Below are positions 15,729 through 24,355 of a stretch of 64,000 nt of DNA, piece after piece. Source of the DNA: Kuafuiihalomonas sp039024635 (GTDB lineage Bacteria > Myxococcota > Kuafuiibacteriia > Kuafuiibacteriales > Kuafuiibacteriaceae); assembly GCA_039024635.1 (NCBI GenBank), contig JBCCQA010000022.1:39007-103006 (forward strand), given 5' to 3'. Position numbers and translations under genes: made by a program. Each line of letters opens with the position of its first letter. Within the stretch, counting starts at the first letter, position 1. The notes under the pieces were generated by a model that did no database searches, was not told the origin of the DNA, and saw only the letters and a program-made list of their open reading frames with translations.

Positions 15729-16088
15729 CTAGGCTACGGGTGCGCCCTCGATGGCCGCCGCGATCTCGTCGAGCTCGGTCGGCTTCGTGAAGACCTTGAT
15801 GCTTCCGAGTTCCGCCAGCCCCTCCGAAACCTGGTCGGGAGGCAATCCGGTGAGGACGATGGCCTGGATTGACGGATTCATGGCCTGCAGCCTTCCAATC
15901 AAGGCCGCCGCGCTCATGTCGCCCAGGCGGTAGTCCGTCAGCAAGACTTCTGGGCGAAACTGGCCGGCCACCTGCTCGGCCTCGCCCCCTGAATGTGCCG
16001 TGGCCACGGGGTGTCCTCGGTCGCTGAGGAACATCTCGATGACCGTCGCCGAGAGAGGCTCATCGTCTACGATGAGGACGCGCTTCAC
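15729..16088 (-). CDS. Stand-alone receiver-domain response regulator
   Basis: 119 residues from a GTG at 16088; the frame is open upstream, but the receiver fold begins at once with KRVLIVDDE. All key residues are present: D8/D9, the phospho-acceptor D52 (LLTDYRLGD), T80 and K102. There is no output domain, so it works by protein-protein contact, as a CheY-like or Spo0F-like relay or a hybrid-kinase partner. No histidine kinase is adjacent. It is divergent from the amidohydrolase pair, with 84 bases between starts. Confidence 0.93.
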   Translation of the reverse strand: MKRVLIVDDEPLSATVIEMFLSDRGHPVATAHSGGEAEQVAGQFRPEVLLTDYRLGDMSAAALIGRLQAMNPSIQAIVLTGLPPDQVSEGLAELGSIKVFTKPTELDEIAAAIEGAPVA

Positions 16089-16172
16089 AGTCGCGGCACG
16101 GTAGCGAATTCGCACTCGGTCGCCAAGGAATGCCTCGTTCCCCGGGCATTCCGATGCTGCTAAGAGCCGCCC

Positions 16173-17618
16173 ATGAGACGGGTCCTGTTGTGCGCGCTGC
16201 TGAGTGGCTGCGTATCCTCCTCGCCCGGCGCTCTCCCTCCGATAAAGGGCCCTGCCCAAGCGCGGAGCGCCGACGCCGACGTTCTGGAGCCTCTTCGACC
16301 AGCATCTGGTCGTTTTGCCCTGGTCGGGGGCACGATCCTCGATGGATTGGGCGGAAGGATCGAGGGTGGAACGGTCCTCGTCGAAGACGGACGCATCACC
16401 GCGGTGGGACCCGAGGTCGATGTTCCGTCTGAAATGCGCACCTACGATGCACGGGGTCAGTTCATCACGCCCGGTATCGTCGACACCCACTCCCACATGG
16501 GCGTCTACCCAGTCCCCTTCGTGCCCGCCCACGCCGACGGCAACGAATTGACCGATCCGACCACCCCCTACGTCTTTTCGGAGCACGCTTTCTGGCCTCA
16601 AGACCCCGCTTTGCAGGCGGCGGTGATCGGCGGGGTGACCACGATTCAGGTGCTCCCCGGGAGCGGGAACGTGATCGGCGGACGCTCGGTGGTGCTGAAG
16701 TTGCGCCCCCGGCGGGCGGCTCGGGCGATGCGTTTCCCTGGCGCGCCCTTCGGGCTGAAGATGGCCTGCGGAGAGAATCCGAAGCGGGTCTACGGGGAAA
16801 AAGGCCGGCAGCCCGGAAGCCGCATGGGCAACATCTACAAGCTACGCCAAGCCTTCATCGAAGCACAGGCCTATCGACGAGCCCAACGGGAATACGAGGA
16901 CGAGTTCGAAGCCTGGAAGAAGAAGCACGACGCCGCGGCCGAAGACCCCAAGGCCCCCAGACCGGGCGAAGAGCCCAAGAGTCCGAAGCGCGACCTGGGC
17001 AAAGAGACTCTGGCCCAAGTCCTGGAAGGCGACATTCGGGTCCACATTCACTGCTACCGCGCGGACGAGATGCTGCAGATGATCGCGCTTGGTGACGAAC
17101 TCGGCTACCAGGTGACGGCCTTTCACCACGCCGTGGAGGCCTACAAGATCGCCGATGTCCTCGCCGAGCGCGGCATTCATGCTGCAGTCTGGGCCGACTG
17201 GTGGGGATTCAAGGTCGAGGCCTATGACAGCACTGAGGCCAATGCAGCCATTCTCTCCAAGCTGGGTGGGAAGCCTAACATCCACAGCGACAGCCCGATC
17301 GGAGTTCAGCGTCTCAATCAGGAGGCGGCCAAGGCCATGGCCGCGGGCCGACATCATGGTCTGGAGACCGGCCCCGCCGAGGCCATTCAGTGGCTCACCA
17401 AGAACCCGGCCGAGGCCTTGGGGGTGCTGGAACAAACCGGGACCCTGGAGGTGGGGAAAATGGCCGACATCGTGAGCTGGGACGCCGACCCCTTTTCGAT
17501 TTACGCGAAGACGACGCGCGTCTTCATCGATGGCGAGCTCGTCTTCGATCGAGGGCGGTCCGACGAACGTTGGAGCGACTTCCTGGTCGGCAGCGAGGTA
17601 GAGGAGGACGCGCCATGA
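16173..17618 (+). CDS. Amidohydrolase-family lipoprotein (metal-binding)
   Basis: 481 residues. MRRVLLCALLSGC is a short lipoprotein signal with the lipobox LSGC. The amidohydrolase fold begins at about residue 48 (FALVGGTILDGLGGRIEGG) and includes the metal ligands H106 and H108 in DTHSHMG. Later His residues appear in HIHCYRADE and FHHAVEAYK, and there is an Asp in NIHSDSP. The C-terminal KMADIVSWDADPF is typical of imidazolonepropionase-like amidohydrolases. A charged insertion (about 235-280, Lys/Glu/Pro-rich) is unusual. The substrate is unknown, probably a cyclic amide or peptide-like compound in the envelope. It overlaps the second amidohydrolase gene by 4 bases (ATGA). Confidence 0.9.
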   Translation: MRRVLLCALLSGCVSSSPGALPPIKGPAQARSADADVLEPLRPASGRFALVGGTILDGLGGRIEGGTVLVEDGRITAVGPEVDVPSEMRTYDARGQFITPGIVDTHSHMGVYPVPFVPAHADGNELTDPTTPYVFSEHAFWPQDPALQAAVIGGVTTIQVLPGSGNVIGGRSVVLKLRPRRAARAMRFPGAPFGLKMACGENPKRVYGEKGRQPGSRMGNIYKLRQAFIEAQAYRRAQREYEDEFEAWKKKHDAAAEDPKAPRPGEEPKSPKRDLGKETLAQVLEGDIRVHIHCYRADEMLQMIALGDELGYQVTAFHHAVEAYKIADVLAERGIHAAVWADWWGFKVEAYDSTEANAAILSKLGGKPNIHSDSPIGVQRLNQEAAKAMAAGRHHGLETGPAEAIQWLTKNPAEALGVLEQTGTLEVGKMADIVSWDADPFSIYAKTTRVFIDGELVFDRGRSDERWSDFLVGSEVEEDAP

Positions 17619-18841
17619 TCGAAGTCTTGTTGCTGCTGCCCGCCATCGATCTCGTCTTCGTAGACTGTGAAATCCGCACCGTCTGCTGTGCCGACGTCCC
17701 CCGAGGTAGCGTGCTCGTCTCCGACGGCGTGATCAAAGAAGTCGGCGACATCGTGCCGCCGGAGGGTGCGGAGCTCATTCGCTGTCAGCAAGGCGACGTG
17801 CTGACGCCCGGCCTTATCGAGGCCGATTCGACCCTCGGGCTCTCCGAGATACTGCTCGAGCCGCTCTCCAACGATGCGGTGCCCGCCCTGGCGCAGCCCA
17901 TTCGGGCCCACTTGGACCCGAGGGACGCCTTGGATCCTCGATCTACCCTGGTCGGCGTTGCACGAAGCCACGGGGTCACCTCGGTCGTCACCATGCCCTC
18001 CGGTGGGGTGGTGGAAGGAAGAGCGGTGTGGATGGACCTCGTCGACGAACGAAGTCGCTACATCGACACGGCCTACGGCGAGCCCTCGGCCCTGTCGGCT
18101 CACGCGGGCCAACAGGGCGGTCAAGCCTACGGCATGTCTCGGCTGAGCGCTTTCGGGGTGCTCCGGAACTTCTTCGAGGACGTGGTCTACTACCGCCGAA
18201 ACAAGACCGCCTTCCTCCGAAACGACGTCTACCAGACCGTCGTGTCACGGCCTGATCTCGACGCGGCCGTCCCGGTGACGACGGGTGACATGCCTCTATT
18301 GGTCGAGGCTCACCGAGCGGCCGACATCACCCGGGTGCTGAACTGGGCCAACGAAGCGAAGATCGAGCTCATCCTGGTCGGCGCGAGCGAGGGCCACCTC
18401 GTGGCGGAGGAGATTGCCCTTGCGGAGGTGCCCGTCGTCGTTCACCCCTTCGAGAACCTGCCGGCCCAGTTCGAGCGTCGGCAGGTCCGAACCGACAACG
18501 CGGCCCGGCTGGAAGCCGCGGGCGTACGGGTCATGATAGCGACTCGCTCCGCCCACAACGCGGGCAACCTTCGCTTCGTGGTTGGCAACGCCATCCGTGC
18601 GGGCTTTCCCGAGGCGCGGGCTCTGGAAGCCGTCACGGCCCGTGTGGCCGAAGCGTACGGCCAGGAGGCTCTCGGGGTGGTCCAGGCGGGGGCCAGGGCG
18701 GACTTGGTGCTCTGGTCCGGTGACCCTTTCCAGCCCTCTACGGAGGCCAAGCTGGTTCTCATCCGAGGTGAGCGACAGACGACCGACAACCGGCAGCGAA
18801 GATTGGCCGAGCGCTACATCGAGAGGCTCGAAGCTCGTTGA
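17615..18841 (+). CDS. Amidohydrolase-like protein lacking the HxH metal motif
   Basis: 408 residues; the ATG at 17615 has GAGGAGG upstream and overlaps the preceding stop. A hydrophobic N-terminus (MIEVLLLLPAIDLVFVDC) may be a weak signal. The fold markers of amidohydrolases are present (GSVLVSDGVIKEVG, LTPGLIEADSTLG, C-terminal GARADLVLWSGDPF). But where the partner has H106 and H108, this protein has D71 and T73. The segment following the PSGGVVEGRAV stretch is shared with the partner (SGNVIGGRSVV). It is probably a non-catalytic or differently metallated subunit paired with the first enzyme; heterodimer formation is inferred from the coupled genes. Confidence 0.88.
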   Translation: MIEVLLLLPAIDLVFVDCEIRTVCCADVPRGSVLVSDGVIKEVGDIVPPEGAELIRCQQGDVLTPGLIEADSTLGLSEILLEPLSNDAVPALAQPIRAHLDPRDALDPRSTLVGVARSHGVTSVVTMPSGGVVEGRAVWMDLVDERSRYIDTAYGEPSALSAHAGQQGGQAYGMSRLSAFGVLRNFFEDVVYYRRNKTAFLRNDVYQTVVSRPDLDAAVPVTTGDMPLLVEAHRAADITRVLNWANEAKIELILVGASEGHLVAEEIALAEVPVVVHPFENLPAQFERRQVRTDNAARLEAAGVRVMIATRSAHNAGNLRFVVGNAIRAGFPEARALEAVTARVAEAYGQEALGVVQAGARADLVLWSGDPFQPSTEAKLVLIRGERQTTDNRQRRLAERYIERLEAR

Positions 18842-18887
18842 AGTCAAAATTCGACATTTCGGCCGGCTGAGGGCTCAATCGGGGCCC

Positions 18888-21800
18888 GTGGGTGCGCTCG
18901 TCTGGAGTGAGTTCGAGCCTCGTCTCGGCCTTCTGCAGGGACTCCTTCAGGGGCGTCGCGTCTTGGAGGTCGGGACCCGAGATGCGAGGAGCTTGCTCCG
19001 CCTTCTCGAGCTAGGCGCTTCGGCCGTGGTGGGGACGAATCCCAAGCCGGCCGAGGTGCTGAACCGAGACGCGCTCCCGCGTCGAATCGATCTGCTCGGC
19101 ATGGACCGAGGACGACTCGACTTCGAGGACGGTCGCTTCGGTGCGGTGGTGGTCGCCGACCTCGCTCGAGAGCAGAGCGCCAGTTCTCGCTTCATCCCCG
19201 AACTGCGGCGGGTTCTGGCCAGCGAAGGCATAGGGTTGCTCGTCTTCGAGGCCGAGGGCGGAACCTGGTCGGGGCTGCTCGATGACCCGGCCCGCCTGTC
19301 CTCGCCGGAGGCGCTCATTCGAGAGGTTCGGAGCAGTTTTCCCGAGCCGCGTTTCTACGCCCAAACGCCTTTCGCCGGGGTCGCCATTCGCCCGCAGGAG
19401 GAGGCGCCCTTCTCGGGCGGGATCAGTCTCGACCCCCGCCGGGAGCCTGATCCGCCCAGTCACCTAATAGCCCTCGTTGGACGGGTTCCGACCGAGGGTC
19501 GGGAACATACTCTCGTCGAAGTGGGCTTTGACCAAGTTCGAGCCCAGAACGAGCGGCTCAAGGCCCGGGCCGATGCCGACCGGGAGCGCTTGGCGGGGGC
19601 CTTGGGTCGGGTCCAGCGTGCGCTTTCGAAACGGGACGCCACTTTGGAGGAGATCCAGAGGCGACTTCCGCGCATCCGGGCCGCCCTCCACGATCGAAGC
19701 GCGCTCCCGGCGCCGACAGTGTTGGAGAGAGGAGGCGAGGAAGAGGCAGAACCGCTTCGGGCTCGGATTCGGGACCTGGAGGCCGAGCTCGAAGCGGCTC
19801 GTTCGGCCCCCCCCTCGACCTGGTATGGCAGCTCGCTGGAGCCTACGCGCTGGGAGGAGGCTCCTTCCATCGACGAGCGGCTTCTCGATCGAGAGCGGGA
19901 GCTCGACACCCTCCGAAGCGAACTGGAGCATCTGAGGGCTGACTGGTCCGAGGCTCATCGACGGGCGCGGCAGCTCGAGGAACACGGCATCGAACAGGCG
20001 GCGACCCACGAAGCGCGGATTGCGGCCGAGCGCTTGGAGCGAGAGGCCTTGGCCGAACGTCATCAAGCCTTGGAGCGAGAGCGCGAAGCGCTCCAGCAGG
20101 CGCTGGACGAGCCGGGTCATGGCTCCGAGGCCGAAGAGCGCCTCAGCGCGATGGCTGAGTCATCACGCTGGGAGCAGGCGAGGCTTCAGCGGGCTCTGGA
20201 CGAGGCGCACGCGGAAATTCAGATGCTTACGGCCAAGAATCTGGCCTTGTCCGAAGCTTCGAAGAGCTCTCGAGAGGTCGAGCAAGCGCGGGACGGAGAT
20301 CGCCGAGCGCTAGAGCTCACCGCCAGCCACCTTGCGCAGGAGGTCGAGACCCTTCGAGCCCGCAACCAAGCCCTGCGCGAGGAGCGGGACGCGCTCGCTC
20401 GGACCTCCGAGCTCCTGTTGGAGGAGCGAGATCAAGCGACGGCCTCGATCGAGCAGGTCCAGGGTGCCCTCGCCGAGCTGGAGCGACAGAGCGAGATTCA
20501 TACCCAGGAGCAGGCCCAATCTCAGGAAGCTCTGGTTCAGGAGCAGGAAGCCCGCGCGGCCCTCGAGGCGTCCCGTGCTGAGGATCGGGCCCAGGCCCTC
20601 CGAAGAGAAGACGAACTCCAGGTGAAGCTTGCGGCCACGGAGGCTGAGCTCGAGGCAGCGACCACCCGCGTGCGTGATCTGGACGGTCAGGTCGCTGATT
20701 GGGCAGGGCGGCTGAAGGCGACGGAGGACGCCCAGACCGTGGTTCGAGCGATGGAGGTCCAGGTCGTCGAGGCGCTGCGCGCGACTTCCGAGGCCCAGCA
20801 GGAGCGACGGGTCGTCGAGGAGCGTCTCCAGGCCCTCGACGAGAGTCGCTTCGAGCTCGAGCAGCAGCTTGCCACCGCCCTTTCCGAGAGGGCGCGAGCC
20901 GAGGCCGAAGCCGTCGAAGCACGGAACGATCGCGCCACTCGGGCTACGGAAGGTCTGCGGGAAGATGCCGAACTCGTCCGGTTGAGAGGAGAGCTCGGGC
21001 GCAGGCTGTCCCAGGTTCGTCAGCTCCAGGCCGAGCGGGACGAGGCGGTCGCAGGTCGGGATGTGGCCCTCGTCGAAGCTGCACGGCTGGCCCAGCAGCC
21101 GCCCCCCCCTCCACCGGCGCCTGAGCCGCCGGACCCCATGCTGGCCATACGTATGGAGGGACAGGCCCGAAGCCTGGAGGCTGCTCGTGTCGAGCTCGAT
21201 CTGGAGCGGGAGGCGAGAGCGCGGTCCGAGCTCGCGGGGGTTCGACTTGCCCAAGCCTTAGATCGCCAGGTCGAAGCCCGTGTGGCTTTGGAAGACGAGT
21301 TGGAGGCAGCCGAGCTTCGAGCCCTGACCATCGTCGCGGGGCCCATCAAAGTCGACGACGGTCGAATCGAGGACCTGGAGCTGCGGGTTCGCGAGCTGGA
21401 GAGCGAGCTCGAAACGAGCGCTCGGCGGTACGGCGCATGGGAGAGTCTCGCCCAACAGCTCGAGGCCGCCTCGGGCGCTCGAGAGGAAGAGCTCCTGGCC
21501 CTTCGAAAAGATATTGGGCAGGCCTTCGACGAGCGTACCCGGGCCCAGCAGGCCCGCGCGGCCCTCGAGCATACCCGGCAGGAGCTCCAGGAGGCCTTGG
21601 AACGGAGCGAGGGCGAGCGCGCGCGTGTCGACACTGAGTTGGAAGTCACCCGCGCGGCCCGCGCCGAAAGCGAACAGCGGTGCCGGCGGGCCGAAGAAGA
21701 GACGACCGGTGCCCGGGCCGCGCTCGAAGGGCTTCGGGGGGAGCTCGAGGAGGCGCGACGGGTAGTCGAAGCTGGCCAGGCCGAAGAGGAGTCCCGTCGT

Positions 21801-23075
21801 CTGTCCATGGAGGCTGAGGCCCGGGACGCGCGGCGCCAGGTCGAAGAGCTGTCGACGGCGCTCTCCGAGGCCCAAGGGGAGGTGGCTGTGCAGGCCAAGG
21901 CCTTCCAGGCTGCTCGCTCCGAGGCCCGCGCCGCCGACGCTGAGCTGAGCACCGCGGTCGCTGCCTTGGAGGAGTCCCAGGCTGGGCTGGCCGAGCGCAG
22001 CGGCGAAGTCGAGCGCCTGAATCGGCGGATTCAGGGACTGGATGCCGATCTGGTCGAGGCCGAGCGAACGGCGGCGGAAGAGAAGCACGGACGAGAAGAG
22101 CTGTCGCGAGCGCTGGAGGCGGAGGTCCAGCGCTCCCGAGATCTCGAAGCTTCCCGAGGGGGAGAGCGCCTGGCGAAGACGCTTAAGGATCTTGGCGAGG
22201 CCAAGCAGCGCTTGGAGAGCCTGGGGCGAGACGTTCAAAGCCTGAAGAGCGAGGAGGAAAAGCTGCGGATACGTGCGGAGCGGGCCGAGTCCGATTTGGC
22301 GCGAGCGGAAGCGGAGAGCACCAAGCTCACGGCCGACCTGAAGAGCCTAGGCCAAGATGAGGCAACGTCCCGGGCTCGGCTCGAAGGGCTCGGTCGAGAG
22401 CTGCAGGCGGCCAAGGCCGGCCAGGCCCAAGCCGAGGCCCAATCGCGACGGCGCGTCGACGAGCTGGAGGCTCAGATCGATCGAATCTTGGCCGAGAAAG
22501 ATGAGCTCGTCTCTGCCCTGGAACGGGAGAAAGTGCGGACCCAGCAGCTGGCCCACGAGGAGGAAGAGCAGCGTCGGCAGAGCCTGGAGCTCGCGCGCCG
22601 TTTGGAGCGGGCGGAGCGCGGTCGACCCGAGGACCCCCTCAGCCTGGACGCCGTCAAGGAGTCAGCCGATCTACAGCGTCAGCTGGACGAGACCCGAGGA
22701 GAGTTGGGCCGTCGACTCACCGAGCTCAAGACCACACGTCGAGCTTTGGAGACCGAGAAGGACCGGCGGGAGCAGGCAGAGCAACGCCTCTCGCAGGCCG
22801 ACCGGCCTTCGGCCGCGGGGCCGCCTCAAGGCGTGCGGAGGGCCATCGAGCTTCGAGACCAAGAGATAGGCCGCCTGCGCTCCGAGCTCGAGGCTCTGGG
22901 GTCGGAGCGAGATCGACTTCGGGCCGGGATTCAGGACTCGGAGGGAGAGCAGGTGCGGCTCGAGCGTCGAGTCGCCCAACTCGAGGCGAGCCTCGATGAT
23001 CACCAGCGTCGCGTCGAGCAGCTGCGCCGGGAGCTTCAAGACAAGACTGAACAGCTTCGGCGACTGTCCCGCTGA
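18888..23075 (+). CDS. Giant methyltransferase-like/coiled-coil protein
   Basis: 1,395 residues from a GTG at 18888; the frame is open upstream into the amidohydrolase gene, so the start is uncertain. Residues about 20-170 look like a class I SAM-dependent methyltransferase: RRVLEVGTRDARSLL in place of the glycine-rich motif, LDFEDGRFGAVVVADL as the motif II/III region, and FIPELRRVLASEGIGLLVFE. From about residue 217 to the end it is almost unbroken heptad-like Glu/Arg/Ala/Leu sequence, a very long coiled coil, interrupted near residues 736-752 by a Pro-rich hinge. No signal peptide. Scaffold proteins of myxobacterial polarity and motility (AglZ, FrzS) join a small N-terminal domain to a long coiled coil, but theirs is a receiver-type domain. 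Function unknown. Confidence 0.85.
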   Translation: MGALVWSEFEPRLGLLQGLLQGRRVLEVGTRDARSLLRLLELGASAVVGTNPKPAEVLNRDALPRRIDLLGMDRGRLDFEDGRFGAVVVADLAREQSASSRFIPELRRVLASEGIGLLVFEAEGGTWSGLLDDPARLSSPEALIREVRSSFPEPRFYAQTPFAGVAIRPQEEAPFSGGISLDPRREPDPPSHLIALVGRVPTEGREHTLVEVGFDQVRAQNERLKARADADRERLAGALGRVQRALSKRDATLEEIQRRLPRIRAALHDRSALPAPTVLERGGEEEAEPLRARIRDLEAELEAARSAPPSTWYGSSLEPTRWEEAPSIDERLLDRERELDTLRSELEHLRADWSEAHRRARQLEEHGIEQAATHEARIAAERLEREALAERHQALEREREALQQALDEPGHGSEAEERLSAMAESSRWEQARLQRALDEAHAEIQMLTAKNLALSEASKSSREVEQARDGDRRALELTASHLAQEVETLRARNQALREERDALARTSELLLEERDQATASIEQVQGALAELERQSEIHTQEQAQSQEALVQEQEARAALEASRAEDRAQALRREDELQVKLAATEAELEAATTRVRDLDGQVADWAGRLKATEDAQTVVRAMEVQVVEALRATSEAQQERRVVEERLQALDESRFELEQQLATALSERARAEAEAVEARNDRATRATEGLREDAELVRLRGELGRRLSQVRQLQAERDEAVAGRDVALVEAARLAQQPPPPPPAPEPPDPMLAIRMEGQARSLEAARVELDLEREARARSELAGVRLAQALDRQVEARVALEDELEAAELRALTIVAGPIKVDDGRIEDLELRVRELESELETSARRYGAWESLAQQLEAASGAREEELLALRKDIGQAFDERTRAQQARAALEHTRQELQEALERSEGERARVDTELEVTRAARAESEQRCRRAEEETTGARAALEGLRGELEEARRVVEAGQAEEESRRLSMEAEARDARRQVEELSTALSEAQGEVAVQAKAFQAARSEARAADAELSTAVAALEESQAGLAERSGEVERLNRRIQGLDADLVEAERTAAEEKHGREELSRALEAEVQRSRDLEASRGGERLAKTLKDLGEAKQRLESLGRDVQSLKSEEEKLRIRAERAESDLARAEAESTKLTADLKSLGQDEATSRARLEGLGRELQAAKAGQAQAEAQSRRRVDELEAQIDRILAEKDELVSALEREKVRTQQLAHEEEEQRRQSLELARRLERAERGRPEDPLSLDAVKESADLQRQLDETRGELGRRLTELKTTRRALETEKDRREQAEQRLSQADRPSAAGPPQGVRRAIELRDQEIGRLRSELEALGSERDRLRAGIQDSEGEQVRLERRVAQLEASLDDHQRRVEQLRRELQDKTEQLRRLSR

Positions 23076-23117
23076 TTCTTGCTGACGGTCGGGGCTCGGT
23101 TCCTGAACATCGCAGAG

Positions 23118-24020
23118 ATGCGCGTCGGGGTCGTCGGTGTAGGAGGGTTGGGAAGCCCCGCCCTCTGGAGTCTCGGGGCTCTCCGACCGAGCCTCGTGAG
23201 GATTTGGGATCCTGATCGGCTCGAGCTGGGGAACCTCCATCGCCAGATCATCTACGCAGAGGCTGATGTGGGACGCCCCAAGGCCCACCTTGCGGCCCAG
23301 TGGTTTCGGATGCGCTTCCCTGGGTCCGAAGTCGAGGCCATAGCCGAGGCCTTCGATGAGGGGGCCAGCATCGATGACCTTGAGCTCGTCTTGGACTGCA
23401 GCGACGGCTTCGAGACGAAGCTCTTGGTCAACCGGGCTTGCGTTCGGGCTCGCGTGCCCTTCGTTTTCGCCTCTTCGTCGAGCTGGAGCGGACAGGTGTT
23501 GGGGGTTCGGCCTCGAACGACGGCCTGCGTGGCCTGCGTGTTCGGCGAGATCGCGAGGCTAGAGGCCTTTCCGACATGCGCCGAGGTTGGGGCCTTTGGT
23601 CCATTGCTTGGCCAAGTGGCTGCGCGTCAGGTTCGGGTCGGGATGGGCTTACTCGAGGAACGCGGGCCCGAGCCGCTGCACGTCTTCGACCAAGGCGAGC
23701 GCATGCCGGTGGTCGTGGAAAGACGTCCGGACTGCCCCTACTGCAGTGGGAGGGCGAGTGCCTCCGAGGCCATACCGACCCCGTCCCTCGAGGAAGCGGC
23801 CCCCAGCGTCGACCTGCGAGGCCTTCGTTGTCCGGCCACATACGTCGAGACCCGCCGACGCTTGGAGCGTTTGCCCTTGGGGGCCAGGCTGTGGATCGTC
23901 TTCGACAGCGACGAGTCGGCCCGCACCGTTCCGCGTAGCGCCGTGGCGGCGGGGCATCGGCTGGTGTCCAGCCGAAGTGAAGGCGGCGTTCACCGCGTGC
24001 TCTTGGAGCGAGGGTCATGA
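23118..24020 (+). CDS. ThiF/MoeB-type E1 adenylyltransferase fused to TusA domain
   Basis: 300 residues from the ATG at 23118; a TTG at 23079 would add 13. Residues 1-215 are an E1-like fold: glycine-rich VGVGGLGS (6-13), D31 and D33 in WDPDRLELGN, HRQ (41-43), K55 in GRPKAH, and catalytic D93 in DCSDGFETKLLVN. C137/C140 and C206/C209 probably bind zinc, and PTCAEVGAFGP carries the conserved Cys154. Residues 231-298 match TusA: VDLRGLRCPAT with the sulfur-accepting Cys238. Such enzymes adenylate the C-terminus of a ubiquitin-like sulfur carrier; TusA domains pass persulfide sulfur. The usual N-terminal RYxRQ helix of E1 enzymes is absent here and appears in the next gene. Confidence 0.9.
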   Translation: MRVGVVGVGGLGSPALWSLGALRPSLVRIWDPDRLELGNLHRQIIYAEADVGRPKAHLAAQWFRMRFPGSEVEAIAEAFDEGASIDDLELVLDCSDGFETKLLVNRACVRARVPFVFASSSSWSGQVLGVRPRTTACVACVFGEIARLEAFPTCAEVGAFGPLLGQVAARQVRVGMGLLEERGPEPLHVFDQGERMPVVVERRPDCPYCSGRASASEAIPTPSLEEAAPSVDLRGLRCPATYVETRRRLERLPLGARLWIVFDSDESARTVPRSAVAAGHRLVSSRSEGGVHRVLLERGS

Positions 24021-24355
24021 GTGAGCGTCATGGACGTCAGCTCGTCCTGTCAGGTTGGACGCCGGAGCTTCAGGCAAGGCTGGCGGCCATGAAGGCGGTG
24101 GTCCCCGAGAGGTCCATTCGAAGTGAAGTGTGCGCGCTCTATCTGGTGGGCGCGGGGGTTGGGGCGCTGGCTGCCGACTCCGTCGTGGGTGAGGCTTGTC
24201 GTCGTCTCAACCCGAGGCTTCGGCTCGAAGCGCCTCCGGCCTCAGCCCCGAGTGTCGCTCTGGGCGGGGTGGAGCTTCCGCGCATAGACACGGGGGATCC
24301 GGTGGGGGATGGTGCGGCTGAGGCGGCCGCCCTGCTGGAGGCCTACCTGAAGTGA
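24017..24355 (+). CDS. E1-like remnant protein carrying the RxxRQ helix
   Basis: 112 residues; the ATG overlaps the preceding stop (ATGA) and its own stop overlaps the next GTG. SERHGRQLVLSGWTPELQARL aligns with the N-terminus of MoeB/ThiF enzymes (RYxRQ...GxxxQxxL), including the Arg of the RQ motif (R7). After it, VVPERSIRSEV stands where VVGAGGIGSEV is expected, so the nucleotide-binding glycines are gone. CALYLVGAGVGALAADSVV and LNPRLRLEA then match later E1 segments with the middle deleted. It cannot bind ATP alone. In MoeB the RQ-motif Arg works across the dimer, so this protein may supply it in trans to the fusion enzyme. That role is inference. Confidence 0.8.
   Translation: MSERHGRQLVLSGWTPELQARLAAMKAVVPERSIRSEVCALYLVGAGVGALAADSVVGEACRRLNPRLRLEAPPASAPSVALGGVELPRIDTGDPVGDGAAEAAALLEAYLK

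Noticed and set aside
20310..23288. Several minus-strand frames of 200-330 codons
   Set aside because: Antisense to the coiled-coil gene; their Leu-rich pattern is the complement of the heptad codons.
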